A stretch of DNA of 64,000 nucleotides from Homarus americanus (Eukaryota; Arthropoda; Malacostraca; Decapoda; Nephropidae): the NCBI RefSeq assembly GCF_018991925.1, contig NW_024722158.1, positions 1,130,632 through 1,194,631 of the forward strand. Direction: 5' to 3'. Of the stretch, positions 11,659 through 25,500 are shown one piece after another. The first letter of the stretch is position 1; each line of letters starts with the position of its first letter. The position numbers and the translations under genes were made by a program. The notes under the pieces were generated by a model that saw only the letters and a list, made by a program, of their open reading frames with translations, ran no database searches and had not been told where the DNA came from.

Positions 11659-12496
11659 TGTCGCGATCCCACTACCCTTTATACTTGGGGAGTGAATCCT
11701 ACCCCAAGTTATTAACAAATAAAGGTACAAATAGGGAACACGGCAATAATTATCTCCACCAAAAACCTACTCAACTAAATGTACTTGAAAAAGTAAGAAC
11801 AGTTGAAATAAGTGAATCACAAAAGGGAAGATAATTAATTAATTCGATTTATGTTTTAAAGGGAGTAATGACTAGCAAACAAGAATTTAAGGGAATAAGT
11901 AATTGTATAATAAAATAAGAGTGATGCCGGAAGGGCGAAAATATACTGTAAGGAGTTAGACCAAACAAATATTACTTAACATTACTATATTACACAAGAC
12001 ATACGAAATATATATATACAACAATCACTACAAAATGATTATCCCTACCAAACAGGAGATACCTTACCACCAGGATCCCTTCCTAGGCCTAACTAAACGT
12101 GTCACTAATACCTGATACCCCTAGGGCATTGCAGAAGGCTGGATAAAGCACTAGACAAGGGTCAAGGCTAGAGAACGAATGGACACGTCTAACCTATGCC
12201 ACGGATTTTCGCTACTGGGGAGCGTGGGCACGCCGAGCAGCGCGTCTCATCTCACGTGATCCAGACATTTGCTAGATATTTTATATAATTAATTAATACT
12301 CTCTTGATTTGAACTTAACAGAGTAAGACAATGATGCATATTAATAACATACATAAATATACAATTAACCTAAGTAACTAAGAACAATAATAATATAATA
12401 AGTACAATTAACAATTTATTAATAACTTGTATGAAATGTAGGAGTGAACATATGCCTCACGCTATGCGAGTTCCCGAGCGCTATAGGCACGTGACA
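11659..12496 (-). repeat. 3' LTR of gypsy-type copy 1
   Basis: This is 838 bp, bounded on the plus strand by TGTCGCGATC and GGCACGTGACA, so it has TG...CA ends. The element-sense start, TGTCACGTGCC, includes the palindrome CACGTG. The adjoining element-sense purine tract TTTTTTGGGGGAGG (complement from 12497) is the expected plus-strand primer. The boundary is confirmed by the three other copies of the same LTR. Confidence 0.92.
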
Positions 12497-12684
12497 CCTC
12501 CCCCAAAAAAGTGAGCTTACAACTAACTGGAAGCGAAAATGGATATACAGCTACACAGTGAAAGTAATAACTAACACAATTGGTTTAAATCAATATGAAG
12601 CAAAATAATTCATAATATAAACACAAGGTACTCAATGACAATAAAACAAAAAATAATTTGCATATAGACATAGTTACTAAATAA

Positions 12685-15600
12685 TCAGACTCGAGAAAGT
12701 GCATCAGCCAACACGTTCTCTTTTCCGCGGATATGGGAAATGTTCAAGTTATAGGGCTGAAGTGATAGAGCCCACCTCAAAAGTCTTTGGTTGGTATGTT
12801 TCATCTTGTCAACAAAAGTAAGTGGGTTATGATCAGTGAACACTTAAATGGGATAAGCAGTGCTGCCAATATATACTTTGAAGTTTTCTAGTGCCATGAT
12901 CAGTGATAAAGCCTCCTTTTCAATGGTGGCATAGTTTCTTTGATATTTGTTAAATTTTCTAGAAAAATAGCACAGCGGATGAAGCACTTGATCACTCTCA
13001 CCCTTTTGCAGAAGCACAGCACCGGCGCCAATTTCACTGGCGTCGACATGGAGAGTGAACTGTTTCTGGAGGTCAGGTGCAAGTAGTACAGGAGCATTTG
13101 CCAGCAGGGATTTAAGATTCTCAAAAGATTCCTGGCAAGCCGTAGTCCACTTGAAGGTTTTCTTGCCATTCAGCAGGTCAGTCATGGGAGAGGCAACGGA
13201 GGAGAAGTTTAGACAAAAACGGCGGTAGTACCCCGCCATACCCAGCAACCTCATCACACTCTTCTTATCGCCTGGCACTGGATACTGTTGAATTGCCTCA
13301 ATTTTGGCTGCTATAGGCTGGACTTCCCCTTGTCCGACCACATGCCCCAAGAAAGTGACGTGGGCATGGCCGAACTCAGTTTTGACGAGGTTCACCGTCA
13401 GCTTGCTTGCAGCCAGTACGGAGAAGAGGGCTTGTAGACGACTCATGTTATCTTCCCAGGAACTGCTGAAGACGATGAGGTCGTCTAGGTAACAGCGGAC
13501 ACCTTCCAGACCAGACGCGATGAAATTCATGAGGCGTTGAAAGGTTGCAGGGGCGTTCCGCATACCAAACGGAAGGACTGTGAATTGGTACAACCCCTCA
13601 GGAGTGACAAAAGCAGAGATGGCCCTGGAGCGTTCAGTCAGTCTTATCTGGTAGTAGCCCTGGAGGAGATCCAACTTGGTCACGTACCTTGCCTGTCCAA
13701 GATCGTCGATCACGTCGTCGATGCGTGGCAAGGGATAACCATCGGGTTCAGTGACAGCATTCACCTTGCGATAATCCACACACAGCCGCATTGACCCATT
13801 CGGCTTTGGAACTAGAACAACAGGGGATGCCCATGGACTGATGCTGGGTTCGACGAGGCCTAGCTCTTGAAGACGCTGTACCTCGGCTCGCACACACTCC
13901 CGCTTGAAGGCATTAAGACGGTAGGGACGCTGTCGGATTGGCTTGGCTCCCCTGGTCTCAACGTCATGCTCCAGCACTGAACAAGAGAGTGGGTAATCAC
14001 CAACTATAATAAGATACTCCTGTAATAGAGACTTTATATTATTGGCTTGGTCACTAGAGAGATGACACAACTTAGCACTGGGGTCCTCCAAGATAGTCGA
14101 TTTTCAACTTTTACACTAGACCCATTCATTATTTCAGAAAAACACTGATCTTTATCATCCTTACACTCTGGCACAATGATACAATTTGGCAAGGATTGAT
14201 CAACACAAGCAACTGCTTTTCCCAGGTTTTCGTTACGAACATGATATGACTTTAAAAGATTGACATGGATAAGGCGTTTTTTCTTATGCCGTTCAGGGGT
14301 GCTAATCACATAATTCACTGACCCCTGTTTTTCTAGTACTTCATATGGACCACTGTATTTGGATTTAAAAGGGTGATCATGTAAGGGCAGGAAGGCCAAC
14401 ACCTGCTCCCCCACTTGGAATTCTCTAGGTTTTGCCTGATGGGCCTTATCAAAATGCAGTTTCATTTTCACCTGAGCACACCTTAAGTTGGACTGGGCAA
14501 GTTCTACAGCCAGACGCAACTTCTCCTTGAATTGGACCACATATGAAGCTAAGGGCGTCGCGCTCTGATCACTCAACCAACACTCTTTTAACACCTTAAG
14601 AGGCCCTCGCGCCTCATGTCCATAGACGAGCTGGAAGGGCGAGAATCCTAGCGACTCTTGTTTACTGTCCCGAACAGCAAACAAAAGCAGGTCAACTCCC
14701 TCGTCCCAATCCTTCCCAGTCTCCAGACAGAAGGTGCGCAACATGAGTTTTAGTGTCTGGTGAAACCTCTCTACCACCCCCTGTGACTGAGGGTGATAGG
14801 CCGAAGACCTCAACTGCCGGACTCCCAGGGTTTGCATTACCTGATTAAACAACCGGGAAGTAAAATTGGAACCCTGATCTGACTGCACCACTGTAGGAAG
14901 GCCTACTTGAGTGAAGAAGTGGGTTAAGGCTTTGATAACATTCTTCGCTGTGATGCGGCGCAAGGGAATGGCTTCAGGATAACGGGTTGCACAATCAATA
15001 ATGGTTAGCAAGAACTGATGACCACGAGGGGTCTTAGGTAAGGGACCGACACAATCTATGACCACCTTACTAAAGGGCTCTTCGATGACTGGGATAGGCT
15101 GCAGAGGGAATGGTTTAACAATGGGGTTCGGTTTCCCCGCTACCTGACAATCATGGCAAGTGCGACAGTAAGAGCTGACGTCTTTCTTCATCCTAGGCCA
15201 AAAGAACTGGGATAAAATTTTTGCATAAGTCTTCCTAACTCCTAAATGACCACCCACCCCATCATGAGCGATACTAAGTATGTCCTGCCGCAAAGGTTTG
15301 GGAATAACAACTTGATGATGAACTAACCAAGGGTGATTGGCAGGAGAATTGGAGGGACGGAACTTCCGCATTAATACACCAGACCTAGTGTAGTAGCAAT
15401 TTGATTCTTGCTCAGCTTCTGTCTCAGTGACTGACCTATTGAGAAAACCTACTAGCTCAGGATCCCCTGCTTGTAGCTCAATAAACTTACTCCTAGTGAT
15501 GGGAGAGGAACCAAAACTAGTGACATCTGGGTTCCTATCTCCATCAGAACTACTCTGGAGGTTATCTGGTTGTGGGGAATCCTCAAAAAATTCACTGAGA

Positions 15601-17336
15601 CCAAGATCAGTATGGTCCGGCTGAACAAGATTATCCTCGGACTTCTCACAGTCCTGGAGGGAAACTTCATCAACTTCACTAGTCTCTTCTACCTCTGTAC
15701 TGCGGCTCATGCTACGGGTCACAGCACACGCAGGGAACAACCCTGGAAAGTCTACTTCTAACTGCACAGTATTATTCTCGGCAGTGGGACAAGATGAGAT
15801 CACAACATTAGGGAACATCATGTCGCCAACGAGGTCATTTCCTATCAATAGAGAGACCCCTTCTACAGGTAAGCTATCTACTACTCCTAACGTGACATAG
15901 CCTGACTTTATGGATGACCGCAGGTACACTTGACAAAGGGGAATACGCGACCCACCGGTCAAACCGTTCACAAGCACCCAGCTACCAGTATAGCATGAAT
16001 CCAGGAATGGAGCAGCTTCTTTAGTAACAAGAGATAAGGCTGAGCCTGTGTCTCTCAAGAGTTTAACAGAAATGGGTTGACTGAATTGATCCAAAGCTAA
16101 GGAACCAGGAGAACAAAATGGTTCAAAGGTTGATATCATAGAAGAGGGGGAAGCATTCAGGGCAACAGTCTGACTGAGGGCAGTGACACAGGGCTCCAAT
16201 AATTTCTCCGATTGCTCGGCCACCCTGACCAAAAGAGCCGGGGATCCTTGGTGAGAGGAATTTCTTTTCTTTAACTTGAGACAGTCGCTGTTGACATGTC
16301 CTGGCTTCTTACAGTACCTGCAACTAGAGTTTCTCTCACCAGTAGGAGTAGATCAACCTGTCCCATGGACCATAGGCTCACCCGGGGTAGATGATGCAGA
16401 ACCTGAGGGTCGGGTCGGTATGCCAAGAGGCAGGGACCCCGATGTAGATGTTGGTGTGGGCCGCTTGAAGGAAGTGAAGGACTGGGACATGGGAGCATAA
16501 GACCTGGAATTTACATTTCTATTAGTTAAGGAATAATGGTCAGCCACTGGACCAGCATCAGCCAGGGTACAGATACCTCTCTGATCCAAGTGTGCTCGAA
16601 TGTCGCCTGGGATACACTTTCTAACCTCCTCTAGCAGGATTAGTTCAACAAGCTTGTCATGTTCTACATGGGCAGACTCACTTTCAATCCACCTCCGACA
16701 AAGAACCTGTTTCTGCCTGAAGAACTCCACAAATGTTTGTTTGTCAGTCTTCCGGCAGTTACGGAACTGTTGCCGGTAGGCTTCAGGAACAAGTTTATAA
16801 GCGCTCAAAACCGCAGACTTAACAAGGGCATAGTCTAGACATTGATCCTCAGAGAGGGCAGAAAACACATCTAATGCTTTACCAGTGAAAGATCTATAAA
16901 TAAGTTGAGACCATTGAGAAACAGGCCACTTGTTAAGTCGGGCAATTTTCTCAAAAAGAGAGAAGAACTTGTCTGGTTCTTCCTCATTAAATTTAGGAAC
17001 ACTGTTGAGACATTTGTCTACACTGAATGTTGAAGTAATACTACCTTGAGCCAAACCTCGTTGTTTGAGAGTTTCCAGCTCCACCTCGAGTCTTTTGAGT
17101 TCAACTTGTAAGGCCAAATTACTTGGTGTAACAATTTCCTCTGAATTTCCCGACGGTTGGGCTATGATTTCATTGTCAATAAGGTAGTTGAGGACAGCCT
17201 CTTCTAACCTAGCCTTATTCATGGAAGAGCGGCCTTCTACTTCATAATAAGCAGCGAGGGATTGCCACTCTGCCTTAGTAAGCCCCTTCAGTACTTCGGC
17301 TGAAGGTGAAGCCAAAAAGCTTTCCAGGTCAAACAT
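12685..17336 (-). pseudogene. Gag-protease-integrase-RT-RNase H polyprotein, copy 1, disabled
   Basis: This encodes the structural and enzymatic proteins of the element in a single reading frame starting at the ATG at 17336 (MFDLESFLASPSAEVL). Order: gag with a leucine-rich helical region; a CX2C-type zinc knuckle near 16310-16270; an aspartic protease with LLRDTGSALSLV (near 16060); an integrase zinc-binding HHCC region (IAHDGVGGHLG through CRTCHDC); integrase core with IDCVGPLP, SDQGSNF and GVVERFHQT; a GPY-type tail (KYSGPYEVLE); then RT with YLDDLIVFS and FGMRNAPATFQ, and RNase H to ADALSRV at 12685. Compared with copy 2 it has a stop in the gag/zinc-knuckle linker (near 16353), a one-base loss near 14100 and a stop at about 12844 in RNase H. 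Copy 1 keeps the native gag start and full RNase H that copy 2 lacks. Confidence 0.93.
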
Positions 17337-17774
17337 GTTGAATTCAAAATCGAGTAGCGAAAAAAAGTAACCGTGGCAGCTAAGCTAACTAGCTAGCTAA
17401 TTAATAATATCAAAATGCAATAAACTGTGAAACACAGCAAGGGATTAACCAAACACCTGGTACACAAGATAAGGGTTAACTCACCAGTAGCTTAAGCAAT
17501 AACAGGAGCAATATAAATGAACACTGTGAACACAGCAACTTGCATCCAAAAATACTTAGCGATGAAATAACACCTGGCGAGTAACAACACTTGATATGAC
17601 ACACCAATGGTTAGCTCCCGGACACAGGCCCCCACTTGTCGCGATCCCACTACCCTTTATACTTGGGGAGTGAATCCTACCCCAAGTTATTAACAAATAA
17701 AGGTACAAATAGGGAACACGGCAATAATTATCTCCACCAAAAACCTACTCAACTAAATGTACTTGAAAAAGTAA
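17337..17774 (-). other. Leader, primer-site region and truncated 5' LTR of copy 1
   Basis: 17337-17636 is the untranslated leader before gag. In element sense the sequence right after the LTR is AGTGGGGGCCTGTGTCCGGG, where a tRNA primer site should lie; I cannot match it confidently to a tRNA. 17637-17774 is the end of the 5' LTR, identical to the start of the plus-strand LTR text up to GAAAAAGTAA, after which the match stops. Confidence 0.8.
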
Positions 17775-18450
17775 TGTAACGACCACGGTCGTACACGTCA
17801 GTTAACGCCAAAATCAAATGATTCATATTACGCTCAATAGCCCACAAAACATGTACCTCTGCTTTTATTTTGAGTCCTCCATCTGAGGAGTCCGTTTTCT
17901 CGTCACTTCAAGACGCCTCAGTCCTCCGTTATCCCATTTTCTCTGACTTACTGAAACCAACCTCTCTATATAATGTATTTGAATGTGAGAGAGAACACCT
18001 TTGTTTTGAGTCAACTTAGATATGTCTGTTTACAGTTGGAACATTCAAGATCCATTGTGAGTGGTGTTGAACGCTTCAACTGTCCTTATTGTTAGTAAGA
18101 CGTGTCAAGTAGGCGAGTGTTGAGTTTGCCAGTTAGAGTGGCGTATTTTAGGTCGTCCATGGGGATATCCATGGGTTTCTGATCGCTACTGAAGTTATAT
18201 TGTTTTGTTGCCCCGACATCAGAGAATCTGATGTTCATAGTTTAGTTAGTGTCAGTTGTCTATTTAAGAAAGTCATTCATCTTCTGAACAGTTCCTGTCA
18301 AACTCAAAATTCTCCCAGATTTAACGGCCGTTTGACCGGGGATGTGGTTTGCGGTCAGGCCAATAGAGTTGCGAACGCATATATAACTTCAATTCACCTC
18401 TTTACTGACAAACTCAACCTCTGATTAAATCATAAATATAGATGTAGAAA
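17775..18450 (+). repeat. LTR-like sequence of a second family (member 1)
   Basis: It starts TGTAACGACCACGGTCGTAC exactly where the gypsy LTR match ends. Shared phrases with 47665-48254 (ATGATTCATATTACGCT, CCACAAAAC, TCCGTTTTCTC), with 49585-50240 (GTGAGAGAGAAC, TTTTGAGTCAA, CATCAGAGAATCTGATGTT) and with 51125-51808 mark it as one of several diverged copies. A TATA-like ATATATAA lies near 18380. I infer a solo or truncated LTR; no coding region is attached. Confidence 0.55.
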
Positions 18451-18496
18451 ATCTTCAGGGGTGAGTACAGACTAGTCTGTACTCACCCCTGAAGAT
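18451..18496. repeat. Perfect 46-bp palindrome
   Basis: Two 23-base arms with no spacer: the left arm starts ATCTTCAGGGGTGAG and the sequence is its own reverse complement around ACTAGT. It sits between the LTR-like sequence and the AT microsatellite. Confidence 0.95.
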
Positions 18497-18553
18497 GTGA
18501 ATTACACGAAAGCGCTTGGGAACTTCGTGTTTCTTCTTTCCTTGTGGTTATCA

Positions 18554-20725
<2,172 letters not shown>

Positions 20726-22007
20726 CATTGCAATTAAACGAATATTTACCCATGACGCATCAACAAAGTTGCTTTCATTGATACCACATATCAAAATATG
20801 TACTTTCTGTTTAATATGGTGGAGGCCCCCCCGACTTGGAAGTTATGCAAGGTGGTAAAGTTATTGTTTCGGTTATGTAGGACTCTGGTTGGTTAGGTCA
20901 GGTTCTATTTGGTTCTAGTAAATGTCGCCTCTTTTAAAAGTGCTTACTGTAACGATAAGAACTTCTGTGGAAAGATGAACGATCGAACAACTTCTTCTGG
21001 TGGTAGCGGTGTTCTCATACGTTACCTAAGGTAATAGTGGAGCTGATGGCTGACACCTGAAGGAGTTGTTGGATTTTGTTCATTTTTTACTCTGTTCTTT
21101 AGTTCATAAGAAGTAATAAAAATGATATGGCAATGCATAGAACCTATTTTAATTAGTTAATATTAGTACGTAGTTGCCAACACCTACTTAGATATTGTCT
21201 CCGGTAATTATTGACGAAATACTCGCCTCCGATTTTTTACAGAAAATTATTTTTAAAGTGCTGCAATTTCACTGTTTTGTAGTGAACATTATTGTAGTTT
21301 GGGCAAATGTGTTAAAAAGTGGTTATATCTAAATTAAACCTCACCTAAACTTAGTTGATAAGAAACACAAGCAGCAGAAGCATTGTTAGAAGACCTCACC
21401 AACCTAACCAAAGAAAGCTACCTAACCTTACCTAAATTCCTGGTGTAATTTTACATTTTTTGTAGACGTGAGAGAAGCCACCAGGACATACACTGATTGT
21501 AGGACAAAATTGAGCGTAGATTGGGGCACATTACCGATTTTATTGTTGCGCTTGATGTAGTGCCACTAATGCGAGCCTCGGGGCCTAATTATCTACCAAA
21601 CAAAGCTTTTGCCCAAGAAATGAATATTATATCAGAACTGTCTGATGATAATATATTAAGAAAATAAATAAACTTCAAAACAAATAATGTCTCAGCAGTT
21701 ATCTCGTCAGTATTAAAAAAAATTTATGTAGGCAGAAAGAAGAGACTAAAATAATTTATTCTATAGTGTTTCTGTTGGAAATTATATTTTTTCAGTATTT
21801 TTACCGAATAAATTACCAACAACATTAGTTGTTCAAAGTTGGAAGAGTTTTTAGTACATGCAGGTAAACCTTGATAAACAATGGGGGTTAGGTGCCTGAA
21901 AACCCATCGCTACTGAAGACCCATCACTAAGTGCAATATTGTAGACAGGGAGCATTGTAACATGGGGTTCAATGGGATATGTTCCCAGCCAGTCTCCAAC
22001 ACACCTA
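20726..22007. other. Intergenic DNA present only in duplication copy A
   Basis: No gene is seen. 20948-21005 is an imperfect inverted copy of 20145-20212 (the CTTCTGGTGG / CCACCAGAAG words and neighbours), so a decayed inverted-repeat element may span the block boundary. The region ends at the TA that precedes the Tigger element. Confidence 0.5.
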
Positions 22008-24526
22008 CAGTGGTCCCTTGGTTAACGAACACAATTCGTTCCAGAGGGTCGTTCGTTAACCGAAAATTTCGGTAACCGAATCCATTGTTTCAATGGGATA
22101 TTGGGTAATTGGTTCCAGCACACCGAAAATTACATACAAAGTAAAAAAAAATTCAGTAAAATACACTTACTTTGAGGTGTGTATGTAGAAGGTTCCTGGT
22201 TGATGATGATGATGGGAATTAGAAGTGGGAGTAGAGGCGAAGGGAGAAGAGAAGGAAGTGGGGGTTGAGGAGAAGCATTTTACTGCTTCTTGGAAGGCGA
22301 GTCACCTTCCATAATAATGTCAGGAACCTCTGGACTGACAGATTCTCCAACAGGAAAATCCTCTCTCCTTTTTGAAGTGGAAGGCTGAGGAGTAGCATCT
22401 TTCTTGAAGAAGGAGACCACTTTGTCCTCACCAGTACACAAAATAGGTTCTGTTGTTTCCACATCAGGATGCCTTGAAGCCAGTTTCCTGAATGTCTCCC
22501 AGTGGTGAACAACATCTTTTAATTCTGAAGAAGACATATGGTCATCACTTTCCCTTTCCTCCTCACCACTGTCTGTTTCTAACATCTCATCCAGTTGCTT
22601 CAAGTCTTCAGGAGTAAGTTCCTGCTCATGAGACATCACAAGCTCTTCAACATCATCCTCCTCCACTTCGAGTCCCATTGACTAACCAATGGACACAATC
22701 TCCTGGTCCAACTCCGCTTCTTCTTCAAAACCCTCAAAATCATGGACTGCTGATGGCCACAGTGCTTTCCATGCAGAATTGAGGTATCTAATGGAGACTT
22801 CTTGCCATGATGACACAATCAATTTTACAGCCTCCAGGATGTTGTATTGCATCTTCCAGAACTGTGACAGTGTTAGATCAGGATCAGTGGAAGTTGCCTG
22901 ATGACACCTTCTGAACATTTTCTTCATGTACAGCTTCTTGAAGTTGCTGATTACATTCTGGTCCATTGGCTACATGATTGATGTAGTGCTGGGAGGCAAA
23001 AACAACACTTTGGCAAAGTCAAATCTAGCCTTCAAAGTGCTGGCAAGTTCAGGGTCATGACCAGGGGCATTATCCAGAAGGAGAAGAGCCTTTAAAGGGA
23101 GTTTATTGGTGGTTAGGCAGCTCTTGACAGAAGGGCAAAACACCTCAACTGCCCATTCATTAAAGAGCTGTCTTGTCACCCATGCCTTACGGTTGGACTT
23201 CCAATAAACTCCAAGTTGTCCTCTTTCCACCTTTTGTTGCTTGAACACCCTGGGGTTCTCATGAGTAGTATACATACATACCGTAGGCTTCAGTCGGAAA
23301 TCCCCTAAAACATTGGCACCAAGTAATAGAGTGAGATGGTCCTTCATGGGTTTATGCCCCGGTAAAGAAGCTTCATCTCTGGTGATGAATGTGTTTTTGG
23401 GCATTTTCTTCCAGAACAGCCCGGTTTCATCCACATTGAACACTTGCTGTGGAAGATAATTCTCTTCATCCATCAGTACCTTGAACTCCACTACAATTTT
23501 TGCTGCTCCTTCTTTGTCTGCACTAGCAGCTTCACCATGCCTAACAACACTAAAAATGTCACTTCTTTTCTTGAATTTTTCGAACCAGCCCTTGCTGGCC
23601 CTAAACTCTTCAAACTCAGTTTCAGAAGAACTAGGTTGCTCTTCCTTCAAATGTTCGTATATTTCCCTGGCTCTTTCACAAATAAATTCAGTAGAAATTT
23701 AATCTTTGCTCATTTGTTTTTCCTTAGTCCAAATAAGAAGTAACCTCTCTGTTTCTGCAATTAATGATCTACCTTTAAACACACTGGTAGATTTATCTCT
23801 TACTTTCACTTCTTTAAATTTTTCTTTGTGCGCAAGAATTGTCGACACTGTTGATGCCGACATGCCATATTCTTTACTTAGTACATTTGTTCTAATGCCT
23901 TCTTCATGTTTCTTAATAATTTCCTGTTTCACTTGAATTGAAATTGCCTTTCTAGATTTCTTTGGACCCATGCTGGATGCACTACAGTAATTTCACCACT
24001 AAAATTTTAAGTTCACTAGCTGTAATAATAAGATTATTTTATTTAAACCAACACTGCGCTATATATATTATCAATATGTTAAATAAATTTCAGAATGACT
24101 AATAATTGTACTGTAAAAATGTAAAAATACTCTGTGTTCAAGAGACCCCCAAGCAAGATGTTTCCTCCACTGTACAGAGAGTTAAACAGACGCTTTGGTG
24201 GGTGAGTGAAGTGGCTGATGGGCGCACCAAAAACTAGTTCCCTGTACTTCATATATTATCAATATGTTAAATAAATGTTAAAATGACTAATAATTTTATT
24301 ATAAAACTTGGAAAATATTAAAGAGCTCAACCTTCTTGATATTTACTCCTCTGGAAACGAATGTAAGCCTAGAACCGATTACTGTATTGGCGGACTAGCC
24401 TATCAGCTGATGCACAAGCCAAAACATGTTGACATGTTGTAGTAAGGATTTCATGAATCAAATTTTTTTTCGTTAACTGAATTGAAGATTCTTATGGAAG
24501 GTAATTCGTTAACCGAGGGACCACTG
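22008..24526 (-). mobile_element. Tigger-type DNA transposon, full length
   Basis: Terminal repeats are CAGTGGTCCCTTGGTTAACGAA at the left and its near complement, ending CCGAGGGACCACTG, at the right, both flanked by TA (22006-22007 and 24527-24528). At about 2.5 kb with a single transposase gene on the minus strand, it has the normal size and layout of a Tigger element. The right terminus is followed by a tandem array of copies of itself. Confidence 0.9.
22280..23971 (-). pseudogene. Tigger transposase, one frame with three nonsense codons
   Basis: This is a pogo/Tigger-family transposase of 564 codons including stops. From the ATG at 23971: a CENP-B/Psq-type helix-turn-helix (ISIQVKQEIIKKHEEG, EYGMSASTVSTILAHKEK); a second DNA-binding part (FRASKGWFEKFKKRSDIF); the DDE core with QQVFNVDETGLFWKKM (first Asp), LLLDNAPGHDPEL (second Asp) and FLPPSTTSIM; then an acidic C-terminus with EEDDVEELVMSHEQELTP. 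The whole length stays in one frame, broken only by stops at 23699-23701 (TAA), 22967-22969 (TAG) and 22679-22681 (TAG). No frameshift is seen, so inactivation looks fairly recent. The second stop lies just before MDQNVI, where this family usually has Gln. Inactive as it stands unless stops are read through. Confidence 0.92.
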
Positions 24527-24778
24527 TACTCACATTTGTTAACCGAGGGACCACTGTACTCACATTCGTTAACCGAGGGACCACTGTACTCACATTTGTT
24601 AACCGAGGGACCACTGTACTCACATTTGTTAACCGAGGGACCACTGTACTCACATTTGTTAACCGAGGGACCACTGTACTCACATTTGTTAACCGAGGGA
24701 CCACTGTACTCACATTCGTTAACCGAGGGACCACTGTACTCACATTTGTTAACCGAGGGACCACTGTACTCACATTTA
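24499..24778. repeat. 30-bp minisatellite derived from the Tigger terminal repeat
   Basis: Nine near-perfect units of GTTAACCGAGGGACCACTGT + ACTCACATTT (or ATTC), the first being the real transposon end plus its flank. Because 30 is a multiple of 3 it reads openly on both strands. It ends with a degraded unit at TTTATCACCGAC. Confidence 0.96.
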
Positions 24779-24838
24779 TCACCGACAAAAATATTCCTGC
24801 ACTTATAAAATCAATAAGAAACAATTAAACAACACTCA

Positions 24839-25168
24839 CGAATAATAAGCCTGGTCATACATCTTGAAGAATAAGCTTGGTCATACATCATGAAGAATAT
24901 GCTTGGTCATACATCATGAAGAATAAGCTTGGTCATACATCATGAAGAATAAGCTTGGTCATACATCATGAAGAATAAGCTTGGTCATACATCATGAAGA
25001 ATAAGCCTGGTCATACATCATGAAGAATAAGCCTGGTCATACATCATGAAGAATAAGCTTGGTCATACATCATGAAGAATATGTCTGGTCATACATCATC
25101 AATAATAAGCTTGGTCATACATCATGAAGAATAAGTTTTGTCGTACATCATGAATGATAAACCTGGTC
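24839..25168. repeat. 26-bp minisatellite, about 12 copies
   Basis: The unit is GAAGAATAAGCTTGGTCATA followed by CATCAT, with C/T and A/T variants such as AAGCCTGG and AATATGTCTGG. Confidence 0.93.
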
Positions 25169-25194
25169 ATCATCACATGTCCCCTTTAAGGCTA

Positions 25195-25500
25195 AGGGGA
25201 CTCTTGTAGTTGGAGTGGAGACGTCACTCTCTCTCTCCCACTTGTAGGTGGAGTGGAGACGCCACTCTCTCTCTCTCTCCCACTTGTAGGAGGAGTGGAG
25301 ACGTCACTCTCTCTCTCTCCCACTTGTAGGAGGAGCGGAGACATTACTCTCTCTCCCACTTGTAGGTGGAGTGGAGACGTCACTCTCTCTCTCCCACTTG
25401 TAGGAGGAGCGGAGACATTACTCTCTCTCTCCCACTTGTAGGAGGAGTGGAGACGTCACTCTCTCTCTCTCCCACTTGTGGGGTGTGGTGGAGACGTCAC
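25195..25500. repeat. Minisatellite of ~37-43 bp with an embedded (CT)n
   Basis: About seven or eight units of GTAGGTGGAGTGGAGACGTC followed by ACTCTCTCTCTCCCACTT. Length differs between units through the (CT)n run and there are GAGCGGAGACATT variants. Confidence 0.9.

Larger units (their letters stand above)
11659..17774 (-). mobile_element. Ty3/gypsy-type LTR retrotransposon copy 1, integrase-before-RT order
   Basis: On the minus strand this runs from a truncated 5' LTR (17774-17637) through leader, gag-pol and purine tract to a full 3' LTR (12496-11659). It closely matches the copy at 39257-45938 through LTRs and coding region. The 5' LTR is cut at 17774, where another LTR-like sequence starting TGTAACGACC begins, so no target duplication can be read. 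The coding region has two stops and a frameshift. The integrase domain precedes reverse transcriptase, as in Gmr1-like members of the group. Confidence 0.9.

Noticed and set aside
24482..24824. Repeat proteins LTEGPLYSH (plus) and TNVSTVVPR (minus)
   Set aside because: Both are translations of the 30-bp TIR-derived minisatellite.
24839..25168. Regularly spaced 26-bp repeats that might suggest a CRISPR array
   Set aside because: The units are contiguous without unique spacers and lie in a eukaryotic genome; it is a minisatellite.
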